Positions 39,356 to 52,378 of a DNA stretch of 64,000 nucleotides are shown here, in pieces. Position numbers and translations under genes: made by a program. The notes under the pieces are model-generated. The model did not search any database and was not told the origin of the DNA. It worked only from the letters and a program-made list of their open reading frames with translations. The stretch spans positions 1-64,000 of the forward strand of contig MBPM02000100.1 in NCBI GenBank assembly GCA_001695595.3, given 5' to 3'. Within the stretch, counting starts at the first letter, position 1; each line of letters starts with the position of its first letter. The DNA is from Plasmopara viticola (Eukaryota; Oomycota; Peronosporomycetes; Peronosporales; Peronosporaceae).

Positions 39356-42300
39356 CCGCACCCTCGTGCATCAACAAGCTCGGCGAAATAAACTTCCATA
39401 CGTGACAAAACAGCATGCAAATGGTGCTGGAAAAGTGCAACCTGCGGGAAGTCATGAGCAATAAAATTAAGTCAGAGCACTGTCTTGTGCAGATGGATCA
39501 AAGTTTGTACGAGCGCTACTCCCGCAAGACTATAGCCATCATCTGTCTTGCCAAGGAGGACTCTCGGCTACCATTGGTACGGCCAGCGAAAGGTACGCAG
39601 GATACATGGTCGCGCCTAAAAAGGAATAAAAAAAAAAGACTTAAGCGAACAAACTCTCTCCTTGCCAAAGCTTCATCACGCAGATGATGAACGAAGGTGA
39701 TGATGTGTTGCAGCCAATAATATCAAAGTCTATGTAGCAGAGCTTGAAATCATTCGAGAAAGTTGGTTGATAAAAAGGTGCTTCGTAGTATTATCTACCA
39801 CGCCCCTTGCAGTCCATCAGGATATAAAGTGGCTTGACGGACCGGTTGAAGAGCTCCAGATATGCAAGTTAGAATGCCTTTTTTTTTATAGTCGCTGACA
39901 AAGCAGCTCGGTGCGGTGGGCGCTCGGGTCAGCGAAACAACTTGGTGATCACGCTTCTTGATAGACTTAGCGAGTCATACTAGTTCTTTATCGCGTCGCC
40001 GAAGTCTGGAACCGACTCACTAAGCTGGGAGCTAGTAAAATTTTGGCTACTACATAAATGTGTGAAGCGAAAAGAACAAGGCAGCAGCCAAAGGCAACAC
40101 GCTAGGTCAAGCTTTAGCGTTTATGATATACGGCAACGGAGAGCGCAAGCGACGGCAAGCTCCTATTAAAATAAGCGCCCGTTATGAATGTGGAAAGCAT
40201 GAACATTAGATTGCCAAGTGCCCAGTGCCAATTCGCGAGAACGCAGTTTAGCAAAAGTCGCAAAGAGCTCAAGTAGTGCAGAGTGTAGATGACTCTGGCG
40301 ACCCAAGCAAGCTACATCAAGTATTCGTCGGATAAAATGAAACAAATGTTTGACGTCATTCACAGTGATGTATGTGATTTAATGCAAACCCCCACTTATA
40401 GTGGCAAGCGATAATTTGTTACTTTTATGGATGGCAAGTCGCACTCATGCGCAGTTCACTTGCTTTGAAAGTAGGAAGTGGCTGACAAGCTTGCTAAGCT
40501 TGTTGCTTCTGCGAGCCAAGATGCTTTGAAGCGACAAAGGTGAAGAGCCACGTAAGGAGCAATGTCCAAGTTTTTGTGCTGACCGCGTCTTTATGCAGAA
40601 CTTCGCGTCTCCTTACACTCCTTAACTTGATGGTGTTGCCGAGCGCATGACCCCAACTTTGGCTGAATGTGCTCGGTGTATGCTTAATTTGCTGGTCTTA
40701 GAAAAGCATACTGAAATGAGGCTGTGATGTATGTGACTTTTCTTCAGACCGTTGCTCAACATGTATTATCAGTCATAACAAGTCACCACCTCAAATTTGG
40801 ACTTACGTAAAGACATCCTATAGGTCTTTAGTCGGCATATTTATGTGCATGTGTCAAAAGAAAATTTGTCCAAGATTGATGCTTGCTCGGAGCGATATCG
40901 ACTTCTTATATACAGCGAGCATGAGAAAGCGTATCGTTTAGAAACAATTGAAAGCGGTCGAGTGCTTGTCAGCCAAAAGCACACTTCTTGGTAAGACGGA
41001 GACTTAAATATGGCTGTCATTCGGGATGACGAACACTCAAGCCGAAAAACTGACTTGACTTATCATGAAGATATGGGCCGAGCGAAAAAGTTTGACTTTG
41101 AGACCCTTCAGACAGGAGACATCAGCGTGCACAGTTGCTGGGGCAAGTTACAGAAGTTCCGCGAACCAAGTGCTATAGGTCTCGCAGAAATATCCACCGC
41201 AGCCCAGGAATTAAAGCTGCGCACATTGTTGATTCAGTAAGAGGCATACCGGCATCATTTACGTCGGCAATGTAATCATGTGACGTAGCCCGAGTGGAAA
41301 GAAGCGTACGACTCGGAAATGGAATCACTACGCAAAAATAGGACCTGAACACGTGGTAGAAACCTGTCAGCAAAGTCAAGCGGTACAAAGCGCGCTTGAA
41401 GAAACCTGTCGGCAAAGCCAAGCGATAGAAAGCGGCGTCGACTATGAAGAAACGCTTGCACCAGTGGCCAAGTTGACTTCGGATCAAATTAATCTCAGTC
41501 TGACTGCCAAGTAAAAACTTACTGTGCATCAGATGGATGTCGAGACTGCTTGATGAAGATATCTACATGACACAATAGGCTGGGTTCGTTGATGAAGAAT
41601 ATTCAAAATTCGTTAGCAAGCTTGAGCGGTCGTTGTAAGGACTGAGGAAGTCGCCGCGTATATGGAATAAGACTATTGACATGTTTTGACTTATGTTTAA
41701 GAATTGCGAGTCCGACCACTGTATCTGCTTTAATCGTTCATGAGTTATATCGCGTTTTACGTCGACGATATCGTTCTTGCAAGCAGCAGCTCGACATTGC
41801 TGCGAGACACTAATCAAGCGCTAGGTGATCGATTTGAAATGACAGACATGGGCCGGCTCAAGTCAATTCTCGGCATGAAAAGTAAATAAAAAACTAATGC
41901 TGGGAAGGTGATCGTCAGACAGTCTGATGCAGAGGCGACGTTCTAAAAAAGTTCAATGTGGACCAAAGCAATCCTGGCAAGACAACCCGAAACCAAGTCT
42001 CAAGTTCATCAAGACCATGGGCGAAGGAAACTGTAATCATCAAAGGACCACGCCAAATTTTTGCTACCGCATGCGGTCGGATGCCCGATTTACTTGGTGG
42101 TCGGCACGTGAACTGAACTTGCAGTAGCCGTTGGAGCACTAAGTCAGTTTGCGACGGATCCGTCCCTGGCTCATTGGCAGACACATAAGAGAGTTTTCGT
42201 TGCATTCAAGGCAAGCAAGTACATGTCATCGAGTTTTAAGCAAGCAAACCAAGGGAATGCAAGGCTATTCAGATGTGAACTGAGCAGGAGAAGTTGGTTC

Positions 42301-42640
42301 GAGAAGAAGTACAAGTTGATATGCATTCATGATGAACGGCGGGTGAATTTACTGGCAAAGCAAGAAACAGCGAGCAGTTGCGCTATCATCAACGAAAGTC
42401 AAATACATGGCGCACTTCAAAGCAGCTCAAAAAACAGTTCGACTTTAAATTTTGGTGTAAAATCGGCGAGATGGCTCGATGAAGCAGACAAGATATTTGA
42501 AGACAAACACGTTGGCCCACAAGCACACAAAGCACACCGACATCTCTATTACTTTGTGCGTGAAAAGGGTGAGAACAACCAAATTGGGCTTCAATACATC
42601 ATAACATTGGACATGCTGGCCGACCTCACGTCTTAGCAGT
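39356..42640 (+). mobile_element. E8: ancient degenerate group C Ty1/copia element
   Basis: Plus-strand relic with the full gene order but stops throughout. Gag at 39370-39690 (INKLGEINFHT, MQMVLEKCNLREV, YSRKTIAIICLAKEDSRLPL); knuckle remnant at about 40170-40215 (CGKHEH..IAKCP); integrase at 40345-40990 (VIHSDVCDLMQTPTYSGKR, GVAERM, AYRLETIESGRVLVSQK); RT at 41450-41900 (KSPRIWNKTID, NCESDHC, FYVDDIVLASS); RNase H at 42120-42640 (ALSQFATDPSLAHWQTHKRV, IFEDKHVGPQAHKAHRHLYY, LQYIITLDMLADL). No LTR is recognisable at either end. Much more diverged than its neighbours. Confidence 0.83.
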
Positions 42641-45600
42641 CGTTCTTTTTTGGAGTGGAGGTACCGCTGCACTGTTCAGCGTATTATACGCTTTGACGGA
42701 TTACGTTATCAAGCACACAAAGAATGCGAGAATTTGACTCCGCACTATGTAATTTTTCGCCTGTTCAGCGAAGAAGGTGTCAGTAAGCCGAAACTTCCTG
42801 ATGACACAGTATTTTTTGCCCGTCACAAAATCGTTTTCATTTTCACTGCGGAAGTTTCGATGGTGGGTCTTCGATTCATCTGCTCATTCCATTATCTCGT
42901 GGGAGAATGCCTTCATATTACTTCTTCACAAAAAACATCATCTTTCGGCTCTAGATATAGTCAAAAACTCAGTGGCTCGATTCTTAGAGGTTCAGTCTTT
43001 TAATAGTGCCTTTAACCTACTGGAATAAAATTGTCAAGGTACTCCATGATTAAGGTCTCCTCGTCATTCACATCGTCCGTTGTGCCACCAAGCGATTAAT
43101 TTTGGATTGCATTTAACTTGCTTACAACAGAGGAATATTATCCGCTATCATTTGCACTTCGCAATTAATCAGTAGTCCTGTGTTACTCACTACGTGTGTA
43201 CTCTATTTGAGAAGCTTCTTTATTCGCAATTAATGATACCTGTGAGAATATGTTAGCCACATTATAACGCTGAATTTAGCGTATTTAAAACCTGGTGCTA
43301 CTAGCGTAGCTTAGAAACCCGCTTTAACCGTACAAATACGTCGTCACGTCCACCTTTGTGATGATAAGGAGCCTTTGGAACCTTCTATGATTATTTCGGA
43401 CGGTGACCTGCTCAGGATTTTTAGCAAAGAGCCGTACGCACAACATGGTTGGGTAGATTACTTGTTATAGCCTTGTTGGGTAAGATGGCGGCTGACACCT
43501 ATGACTTTTCCCGTCAATCTATCCAGAGCTCGTAATTTAAGCCTCAGCTGCCCAAGATCGTGTCATACTTATCCGTGTCAAGGCCAAGAATGACTCCGCG
43601 CTGTCAAGATCATCATATTTGACAGCTAAATTTGTACCCTACATCGTTTTTGTCATATTGAACGAAACTGACTCAATTTCGTTGCTTTCTCTTATGACAT
43701 CAGTCGATCTAGCTAATCTATCGCAATCATCTGCCGATGCTTCGGTAAAGCTACGCACCAAAGTCTACCAGGACTCGACTTGGTTTCTTGTTTTCACATA
43801 CATGTGTGCGTACACCCAGTCAATATTTGCTGAATGATTGTTTGAGAGCTGTTGACCCCTCAGCGCCAGTGTGTATCAGCCAGACGCATCTGTCGTCAAC
43901 ACGTCAATTCTCTTCCAGAGAGCAAATTGCTTCTAACGATCTCCGACGTTTTCCTGGTTATTTTTAGCCTGTAGCCCTAAAAAGCCATTGGGCAAGACGA
44001 AAGTCTGTTTTGGTGACACCCTTTGATTCAGGCATGTACTATATTATCTTGTTTGTGATCGCGAATGGTAATTTGCTCGGCAACAATCGAGACCAGATTA
44101 AAAACACAATTCTATTGATTGAGAAGCTGCTAGTTTACGGCAATCCTTTACAGCGAGCTTGTCTGTGGCTATGCTCTAGTAGAGCGAATTGAATCGCCCC
44201 TTTCATCGTTGTTGCCTGGGGTCGTCTATGAATATAATTAATCAACTTACCAAGCTCGAAGAGTGACGTCCCGGTAGTAGGGGCCGTCAACTCCATAACC
44301 TCACGTCTATAGGCAATATTAGGGCTTGTAAAAGGAATACTGTTCTCAACTACTCCTGTATAAGTTCAAGGGACACATCATTCTATTGTGAAACGGTTAT
44401 ACGACTGAATGCTCAGCTTTTTGCCTGGCCAACGACGTAAGATAATGCGAGCGCCACACTCACCTGATCGCCCGTTTTAAGGCCGTGCTAGTGGCCGTCG
44501 CCTTTTTAACCCGAAAGGGAGGGATTTGGCTCTCCGTATCTTCAGAGGTAGAAAAAAACTTGACCTACACCCGCTTGAACCCTACAATTGACGTTACCAC
44601 TGAGGCCGAATAAATATTTGCCCCCTGAACAATCGAACATAGACTTTAAGCAAGAGCGTGACTGCCATGACACGTTCCAGCTGCTTGTAAACAGGGAGGG
44701 CTACAAAAGCAGCCGTTGCCTCAGGCTACCGATTTATTTATTTGTTTTTTGTTTTGTTTTTGTTATTTAGTATTGAGCATTGATCATCAGACCATGTATT
44801 GCATGTTTTTCAATTCCTCAGTAATGTCCCTTGTCGATTTTTATATAACATGGTGATACCTCCAACTTCGCAATGACACACAACACGGTAGTATGTGTGT
44901 TTAATATTAGCGCTAAGCTTTCACCACTTCATAGCATCGTGGCTGGTTTCGAATCATCGGGCGCTACAGATAATTCGACTTCAGCTCCTGCTAACGAGCA
45001 GTCAGCAATAAGCCTCTGTGGTAGTCGCTAATTGTAAAGGCCGTGACATAAATCCGAGCGTTTGTGGCAAAAGATCGCCGGCTTCTTGTTAAATGGAGTC
45101 TTAAAAAATTGTGGCTAAGATAAACTTGTCGCATAGTCGTAACAACGTGACAAACTCTGAAGTTAAGGTATGAAGCACATACAGTAAAAGGGTTGAAATT
45201 GCCATTTTAAATTACCACATGTACTAATAAAACAAGAGCTTGTCAACATTTTGTCCAATTCTGAAAAGGTTCCGCGACGGAGCAATACAATCCGCACCTG
45301 CGCATTGAGAACCTCTATTGCCATCCATCGCGATTAACCTATTGAGGCCACACAGAAGTATGTAGCAGGGGCGAGCCACCGCCTTTTCTCAGTAACATTA
45401 GTCACTGCGGCAAGCCGTGAAATACCTCCGCTGCGACACGACTACGAGCTCTCGCGCTTCACTAAAACGGCTTCAACTGAGCAAAGCGTTTGATACAGCC
45501 CATGTTGATATGGTATACAGCTACAAAAGACAATATGTACACGCGGCGCTGAAAGCCCAAAATGGATCAATATCGTCGGCAAGCGATCAGAAAGTATTAG

Positions 45601-45999
45601 GACTGGAAGAATGCTGTTTTGTGTCTAGTCAGATTTGCAAGCGACCGGCAGGCTCCGCCTATGTGTGGTAAGCGATCAGGTAGATGACCTAGGGTTCTAA
45701 AATAGAAATGGTAAGTATAATTCTCTAGTTACAGAGGGAGCCTTCAAGGCTCACGACTGGAAACCTTAGCCTACAGTTCTTGGAAGTAATTACCTGCACA
45801 AATTATTGCCTATTCCTCATTCGTCCGTCACCCGTCCTATACGAGCCTTTTATGTCAAGCGGTGTTGATAACCTCTCTCCCACTTCAGTGACCAGCAATT
45901 TACTGAAACACATGTCGGCGTCAGAGATACCTCTACCACTGTCATGAGGAGACTGTGCTGTCTTCATTCGTGGCATAAGAAAAAGGAGCCTGGATAGCC
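42641..45999. other. Gene-poor AT-rich stretch
   Basis: No open frame here resembles a known family. The longest (45417-45671, 84 codons; 42650-43003, 117 codons) show no domain or repeat I can recognise and no splice-linked continuation. No tRNA or rRNA was seen. The first few hundred bases may still be decayed TE sequence. The last ~100 bp would hold the promoter of the membrane-protein gene. Confidence 0.6.
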
Positions 46000-47309
46000 A
46001 TGATAGCTAGACAACGAGCGCTCCGGGCTCTCGCGCTGGTGACTTTTACGGTCCTGGTTGATACGACTGAATTCTGTAATTCCATCACATCCTGCCTTAA
46101 GGAAGGTCAAAGCAAGTGCGACACTTCCTCGGGCAAATGTCCACCCTGCATCTACGTGCTTAATAGCACACTCACGTGCTGGGAGAAAGATAACACAACC
46201 AACACTTGCCCCTTCACAGGAGTCCGCCATGATTGCTGTACGTTCAAATAATACTTTGCATACGTTGCTCGTATCTAATTTGTTTATCGAATGCAATAGC
46301 CGCCTTATGGGAGTCTGCATTATCCAGCAGTACAGGCGTTACAGCGTCCGCAACGCCATCATCAAGCAACTCGACGAACTCTACAGCTTCTCCATCCTCG
46401 TCGTCGGGTCATCTTGCCGATGCTTCATCTGACATTTTTGGCGGACTGAGCACTGACGTCATTATATACGGAGCCATCGGTGTTGGTGCCATTTTGATTC
46501 TAGTCATTTTTGTCATCGTTTGTGTACGAAGACGCAAAACGCGACGTCATCGTGAGTACAACAAATCAGTTGATGGAACTGTCGATGGCCACCAAGATGG
46601 GTCGGACAAGCATGCTTTTGGACTACACAAATGTGACGATAGTTTCCCTGGTCCGTACAATGCAAATCTAGATACCAGCAGGGTCAACTTCGCAGCCTCC
46701 AGCAATGATTCTAACAGTCGTCACACCATGGGATCAAGGCAAGGACCAATAAAGTCTTCGTCGCAAGTACGTAAAAGCAGATCTCAACAAAGTTTAAACG
46801 GCGTATCAGCCGATCCATCACGCTTACCAGGTAAAGGTGTGTGTGAGTTGCACAAGAGTGGTGGACGCAGTGTCAGAGGGGGCAACGGTGCGTTTCCAAA
46901 TGTAAATAAGTACGTGCAGCATGATATATCTTCTCGCTGCTCATCTACGCCAAACGTTTTCGGCGAGTATTTGCGGATGAAGCAAGAAATGCAATACGAT
47001 GATGCCGGTCAAAGTACCACTAGCGTTGTGAGCATTGGTGACACGATTAGTGACCTGGATAGCGGGAAGTATTCATTCGAGTCGTTGCAAGGTACTGACC
47101 AACCGCCACAGGGCCGGGTAGACCTAATCGGTCGATCATCAATTGCTGAATCCATTACCGACTCAGAGTATGGCGATCAATCGCGCGGTCGCGGCGAGAG
47201 TGAATGCGACAGCGAAATGTCATACAATGACGAAAAATATTCGTTCTGTAGCGTTGGCAGTTTCGATAACAGTCAGCTACGAAAGGGCGAGCGCGAGATC
47301 GAGATTTAA
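46000..47309 (+). CDS. Cys-rich single-pass membrane protein (two exons)
   Basis: Join 46000-46237 and 46300-47309 (intron 62 nt, GTACGT to AATAG), 415 aa. Residues 1-20 form a basic then hydrophobic signal peptide. The short ectodomain has eight cysteines (26, 32, 40, 47, 50, 60, 70, 79) and N-glycosylation sequons at 55 and 65, followed by a Ser/Thr-rich stalk (about 85-125). A strong transmembrane helix lies at 133-155, then a basic RRRKTRRHR stop-transfer and a ~260-residue Ser-rich cytoplasmic tail with two KYSF motifs and many acidic SD/SE sites. No enzyme domain is visible. Topology suggests a type I surface receptor or adaptor, but that is inference. The intron joins two frames with no conflict in phase. 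The family is not recognised; probably oomycete-specific. Confidence 0.8.
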
Positions 47310-47576
47310 ACTATTTTGTGAGATTCGTCTCTTTTCGTTTATTGTATTTCGTGAACGATAGTCATCTAATCGTACGGGATGGCTGCTGTATTGCTAAATA
47401 TAGTGGCGAGTCCAATAACTTTTGACAACAATAATCCTTAACAGTCAGACGCCAAGTGAAGGAACTGTTGTTTACTACTTAAGCACCATAAAGTACTACT
47501 AAAACTTGCTTATGCAATCTGTAATGCAGACCATAATGATCATAAGAGCTGCTTACGAGTCGACGACCCTAAGAAC

Positions 47577-48440
47577 TTATCGGTCAAAGGCCCTTTTCTT
47601 GGTCCTGCTACTCCTTGACCCATCGTTTGAAGACGCTGAGCTTTGCTGGACATCAGAGACTTTAGATTTTACTATATTCTCATCCGCACTCCCGTTGTTG
47701 CTACACTTCAATTGCTCAGTCTGGAGTCGAGCGGTCCCAGCTTCGAGTGTAGGTTTCGCTTCCGCAGCACCTGAAAATGAAGTACTAATTGCAGTCCTGT
47801 CACCAAAGCGCAAAATACACTCCTCAGAGATAAAGTCCAGCACTTTCTGGTAGATTCGTGAGCGAAAGTCAATGCGTTCTTGCCCTTCGAGGTAGGATGG
47901 CAATGGAACGACAATACCGTCAAATCCTTGCATTACAAAAGGGATGGACAGTTGTGGCGGTTGAGGACCATTAGGCAGAAATACGACGCCCGTGCTCGTC
48001 GTGGTCGCTACTGATTCTGAACTTGAAGGTATTCTTTTCTCATCTTCAACTCTGACAGCGGCAATTGCTTGTAGCGGTGAAGCAGTTGAAGCCACTGACT
48101 CGGCTTTATCGGACGTATTAGCTGAAGTCCGAAGTGTAGCATGGTTCACCACCGCAGGATACGGTTCATATCGCCCACTGTTGGTAGCTTCAGTAAAGAC
48201 TCGACGTTCTCGCTTGTGCAGTCGGTTTTTGGCATCGAGTTTGCGCTGATGCTGGTTCTGTCGATTCCGGTGCTCGTCACAGAGGTTATGGGCTGCTCCT
48301 GATGTCTTGAGAGCGCGCTCGTTCATGCATTTACCGGTCTTGTAAAGGCATTTGCCGCGATAATCGGAGCGTGTTGAGTCTGGAACCTTGATAGAGGAGA
48401 CGGAAGGCGAGGGCGACAAAGGCAGAGGAACGTCCGACAT
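47577..48440 (-). CDS. Small protein with N-terminal Cys/His (zinc-binding-like) motif
   Basis: 287 aa, single exon, starting MSDVPLPLSPSPS. An upstream in-frame ATG at 48534-48536 would add 32 residues of non-conserved look; I prefer the start at 48440. Residues 31-57 show C-x6-C-x12-H-x2-C-x2-H (CLYKTGKC, HNLCDEH), followed by a basic, Gln/Asn/Lys-rich helix-like stretch (RNRQNQHQRKLDAKNRLHKR). That arrangement suggests metal binding with nucleic-acid contact and nuclear location. The middle is low-complexity Ser/Thr. Around 195-235 a conserved-looking block has VVPLPSYLEG and RSRIYQKVLDFI. The tail ends RTKKR. I recall the Cys/His block from other oomycete hypothetical proteins. Convergent with the membrane-protein gene, 267 bp apart. 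Confidence 0.72.
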   Translation of the reverse strand: MSDVPLPLSPSPSVSSIKVPDSTRSDYRGKCLYKTGKCMNERALKTSGAAHNLCDEHRNRQNQHQRKLDAKNRLHKRERRVFTEATNSGRYEPYPAVVNHATLRTSANTSDKAESVASTASPLQAIAAVRVEDEKRIPSSSESVATTTSTGVVFLPNGPQPPQLSIPFVMQGFDGIVVPLPSYLEGQERIDFRSRIYQKVLDFISEECILRFGDRTAISTSFSGAAEAKPTLEAGTARLQTEQLKCSNNGSADENIVKSKVSDVQQSSASSNDGSRSSRTKKRAFDR

Positions 48441-51400
48441 AGTACTAATGTGATGAGAATGGAAGATAAACCAAGGGGAGCAACATGGGACAAATGTTAG
48501 AAATGCCTGAGCGCTAAAGCCCTGTAAGAGCGACACTTAAGCTGGAGAAGCAAGTGACACACGAAAGATGCACTTCTAGCTTACCGCGCGGACTCAGAGA
48601 GACTCAGAGCGGATCAGAGAACTCAGAGTGTTACGGCCTGTTTTGCAATTGATAGAATTCCGCTACTAATATTACCTCGCAATAATCGTTTATATTAGGT
48701 GGAGTGAGGGATATAAGCATAAGCATGGCTTGCCTGAATTTACAGTTATATCAAAAAAGAGCGTAAATAAAGATCTACGTCCATAAATCCGCTTGGCCAA
48801 CAACACAATTCAAACACGAAGCTAGACCATTCTAAGGTGCTAGACTTAGCCAATTAATTGGGCAAGTACAGTGCTGACTATGCGAGTCTCTGTCCGGTGC
48901 TTTACAAAAAAGCATCAAGGGGTTTAGGTACATGATGCTTTTTAGGTGTCCAGAAAGCCATCAGCAATCGCCTGTTCTGGCTTTGTTGGACAAGGAACAG
49001 TCGTTTAGCGTCGTTTGCAACGCCCCGACCAGATCATCAGTTAAGCATTACTGCAACTCAATGGGAATGTCTATAAGCAAGTCAACTCACTCCATCACAG
49101 GCTGCTTATAACTGCCGAACGAAGCTACTCCGTTCACGACAATTACTTGCTATGGAGTATCCACTGAAGAGAATCCAAAGGTTTTTTTAGGCTAAATGTG
49201 GTTTGCTCGAACCACGGATCCTGTAAGATGGCGAAAGATATGCCTCATTTGCTTAAGGCATAGCGATATGGCTACGATAAATAACTCCCCCGTTTGACAC
49301 AGGCCCGTCAAGCTTGATGCGCTTGCCGATGTCGTTAACGCAGACCAGGCTTTGGTTTGGCGTTGTCAGTTGGGAAGTAAATTAAGTGTATCTTGAAAGG
49401 CACGAGTCGAAATTTTAATCAAATTAATGCGACGACGCTCTTAAAGCTCAAGGTCCGCGGTACATGTGCCCGCGAAGACAGTTGGGATCGTCAGCGTTAC
49501 GGCTTGCAAATTCTTTAGTTGCGAATGACACGATAGCAAAGAGCCCTCGGTGTACCGAATGGTTCTAATGCAACGAATTCTGATCGGGAGATTTAGCGTT
49601 GAAGTTTATTCACGCGCCACGCCGTCTCCAGATTTAAATCTAGTATTGTGAGGTTGAAGGAATGTCTTCACTTCGAGAGCTCATGAGAGTCTGGGGGGCC
49701 ACTTTAGCAAAATTGCCTTGATTTCGTGAGCGCTTTCGAGCTCGATGATCAGCGTCTTCAACAAAACTACACTTCCCGTTACTGTAGAGTTTGGGCCGCA
49801 AGAAATGCTCATCTTAAAGTCCCTTGTGACCACTACAGAAGCAATGCTCAATGGAGCATGACGATGTGGACCATCGGTCACAGGACGACAGCTTACTAGC
49901 GGTCGACAACAAGTCTCCAGCCGAGCGAATTTGCACCATAGGTACGCTCCAATCGCACATCGACTTTGCAAAATCTGTCGCGAAGATTACATTTTTTGTA
50001 CAGTTTTTGTGCTCAACGCTTCAAAGTCTTTGACTCATCAGACCACACAAAGTACTTGAGCGGACAACGAGATGGGACTTACAACGAGAACACAAGATGT
50101 AACGCATAGTCTCACAAGCGTGCTACGCAAGTGAACGCGTCGTATGCAAGATACCATACTAGGATTCGTTTGAGCATGTTACGAGCTGCGCGAGAATGAG
50201 TGGGGCTAGGATTTTGTCGAGGGAAGTACTCACGCTAATTCTAAGGCTGGAGGGTCGCACTCAACTATGACCCATGAGTGCTGTTCAGGGTGACAGACGC
50301 GCTAGTGTGCTCTACGAGCAACCGAATCGTCATCTGATAACACAGCAAATTTACCTCGGGGTGCTTCGGGATATTTGGACACTTTGAGCTCTGTTCATGT
50401 CTAAAGGATTGTCTGGTTGAGGCCCGACAATGCACTACAAGATGAATGATCGATCTAAAATTTGTGCGCTAAAAACAAAACTTTAGGGCTCAAACAGCTT
50501 GTTTTGTAGGCTGCAGGCTTCCGAGAAGCGGCATACACACAACGATGATGTCTGGTAGACATATAGTGTTGTTTAATAAGACGACAAATTTCCGAGAAAA
50601 ATATCGACTTGTACAACCTCAGGAAATTAAGGGCTTATAAGGGAGCGTGAAATGGGGCTACGCAAGCCCAGTGCGAATCACAGTATTATCATATTATGTC
50701 ACGTAAGTCATGTGGTATTTCGAACATGACAAAGGCAATACTTAGACTTAATAACCAGAAAGTAGCGATGCACTACTACTTGATGTGTGTTAGTATGTTA
50801 CCAAGTAAATGAAGAATATCTATCCCGTACATTGATTTAACCGATTGATGTAACTAAAGTTTATTTATCGTTAAAAAACAAAAGATTCGTAGTGAGTCTT
50901 TGTGCTAAGACAGATTCTAAACCTTGGAGTCAAGTAATTGCGGTTTACGACTCATTCTTGCTCAAACTTTAGCGTCTTCGGCAGCCGGTACTACCACTAA
51001 ACCTTACCCAGATAAAGATGCCAATAAATTTTAAGACAGCGATTGCAGTTGAAGTAATATGAATGGGCAGACTTTCTGAGCGACGAAAGTTGGATTGCGC
51101 CTTAAAGATCGCGTCTTTTGCACTTCACAGCTCGCATTGAGTGCTAGACTTAAAAGTGGCTACAGCAGAGCTAGTTCAAGTTGTTGCTCCGAACGACGGA
51201 CCATTAATCACAATTAGCTTATAGAGACGCATGATGCTCCAATTAGCGGTCGTGCAGACCAATGAAAGCGTAATTATTGGTTTGCTAAATACATTTGTGG
51301 CCTCATATGTAACAATGGTGGTCAAAATGCGAGATACGTGCCGGAGGGTCTTTGTATTGTATTGTATTACGTTATCGCGTTGCCAAGTTATGCACGTGCT

Positions 51401-52378
51401 AGGCTCTATGGCTAGTCCACGGCATAGAGTGGTGTCCGCATACGTCGAGTCTCGTTCGGCGGGCAGTGCAGCCAGCACCGAGGCCGTGAGGGTCTTCCAT
51501 TATTTTGTGTACTTCTGACTTGGTAAGAGCCCAGGTGGCTCCCTGGTGCTGGAGACCGTCGCGTCGAGGGTGAGACTCGTTAGAGACCTGCAGATGCCCG
51601 AGAGCACCTGCCCGAAGCGCGCGAGCATTTAGCCCCCGCGCTTGGAAGGAGGGCGTCACCCCAACCTTTTCCGAAAAACCGGAGGGTCTATGTTCGGAAA
51701 ATTGTCAATTATGAATATAAAACTCACGCCTTCTTTGCTTGCAAAGCATGCTGGAAGCAACGTCGTTTTCAGCTGAGAGAGCTTTACAATTAAGCGTTTT
51801 ATGGGTGAGTGCTCAACATTATGCCGGCCTCTCAGCTAAAAGAGTGCAGATGCGTTGCGCCTGATCATGTGCGACAATGTGCTTTTATTCTGACTTCTTG
51901 ATGTAGTAGAGAATGTTTTGGCTCTTCTTTTTATCAAAGACGGGCTCCAACCCCGCGGAAGGCACTACCTCTGGGGCTAGTGAAGCCTGTGTTGCTTCAG
52001 CTCGGAAGCATAAACATTGCCCGCAGAGCTCCAGCACCGCCACTTAAAGAAGTCAGGAAGGCTTCTGAGCAGCGGCGCTGCCCGTTGTATAGATGCGAAT
52101 AGGTACATTGATTCATCTTAAAGCCCTGTAGAGAACTCACGTATATATTCTACGCGCGCAAGCGTAGAATTGACTAAGAATTCAGGGGACGGGTAGCATA
52201 GCACCTTGCACAGAGGAGGTTAGCAGAAAGATACACATCTTCCGGTAATGATTTGTTCGCTATTCCCGGTCTTAAGGAAGTGTGTGCAATAACATCCAAC
52301 ATGGAAATTGATCAATTTAATACAGGCCTCATAAGTTTAATAGCATACCATATCTACAAATGAATCCCTTCTGGGTCT
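48441..52378. other. Long stretch without recognisable genes
   Basis: 3.9 kb mostly AT-rich and closed in all frames. Upstream of the 47577-48440 gene, minus-strand GCGCTCAGGCATTTCTAAC (near 48500) loosely fits an oomycete initiator. A GC-richer island at about 51400-51665 and another at about 51940-52080 stand out from the background; the longest frame in the first (51399-51659, 86 codons) has no recognisable domain. A 96-codon frame at 49681-49971 on the minus strand is likewise unassigned. Confidence 0.55.

Noticed and set aside
42641..45999. Candidate RxLR or Crinkler effector in the gene-poor stretch
   Set aside because: No frame combines a signal peptide with an RxLR/EER or LxLFLAK motif.
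51399..51659. 86-codon minus-strand frame as a gene
   Set aside because: No recognisable domain, signal peptide or RxLR motif and no support from neighbouring frames; kept only as a GC island.
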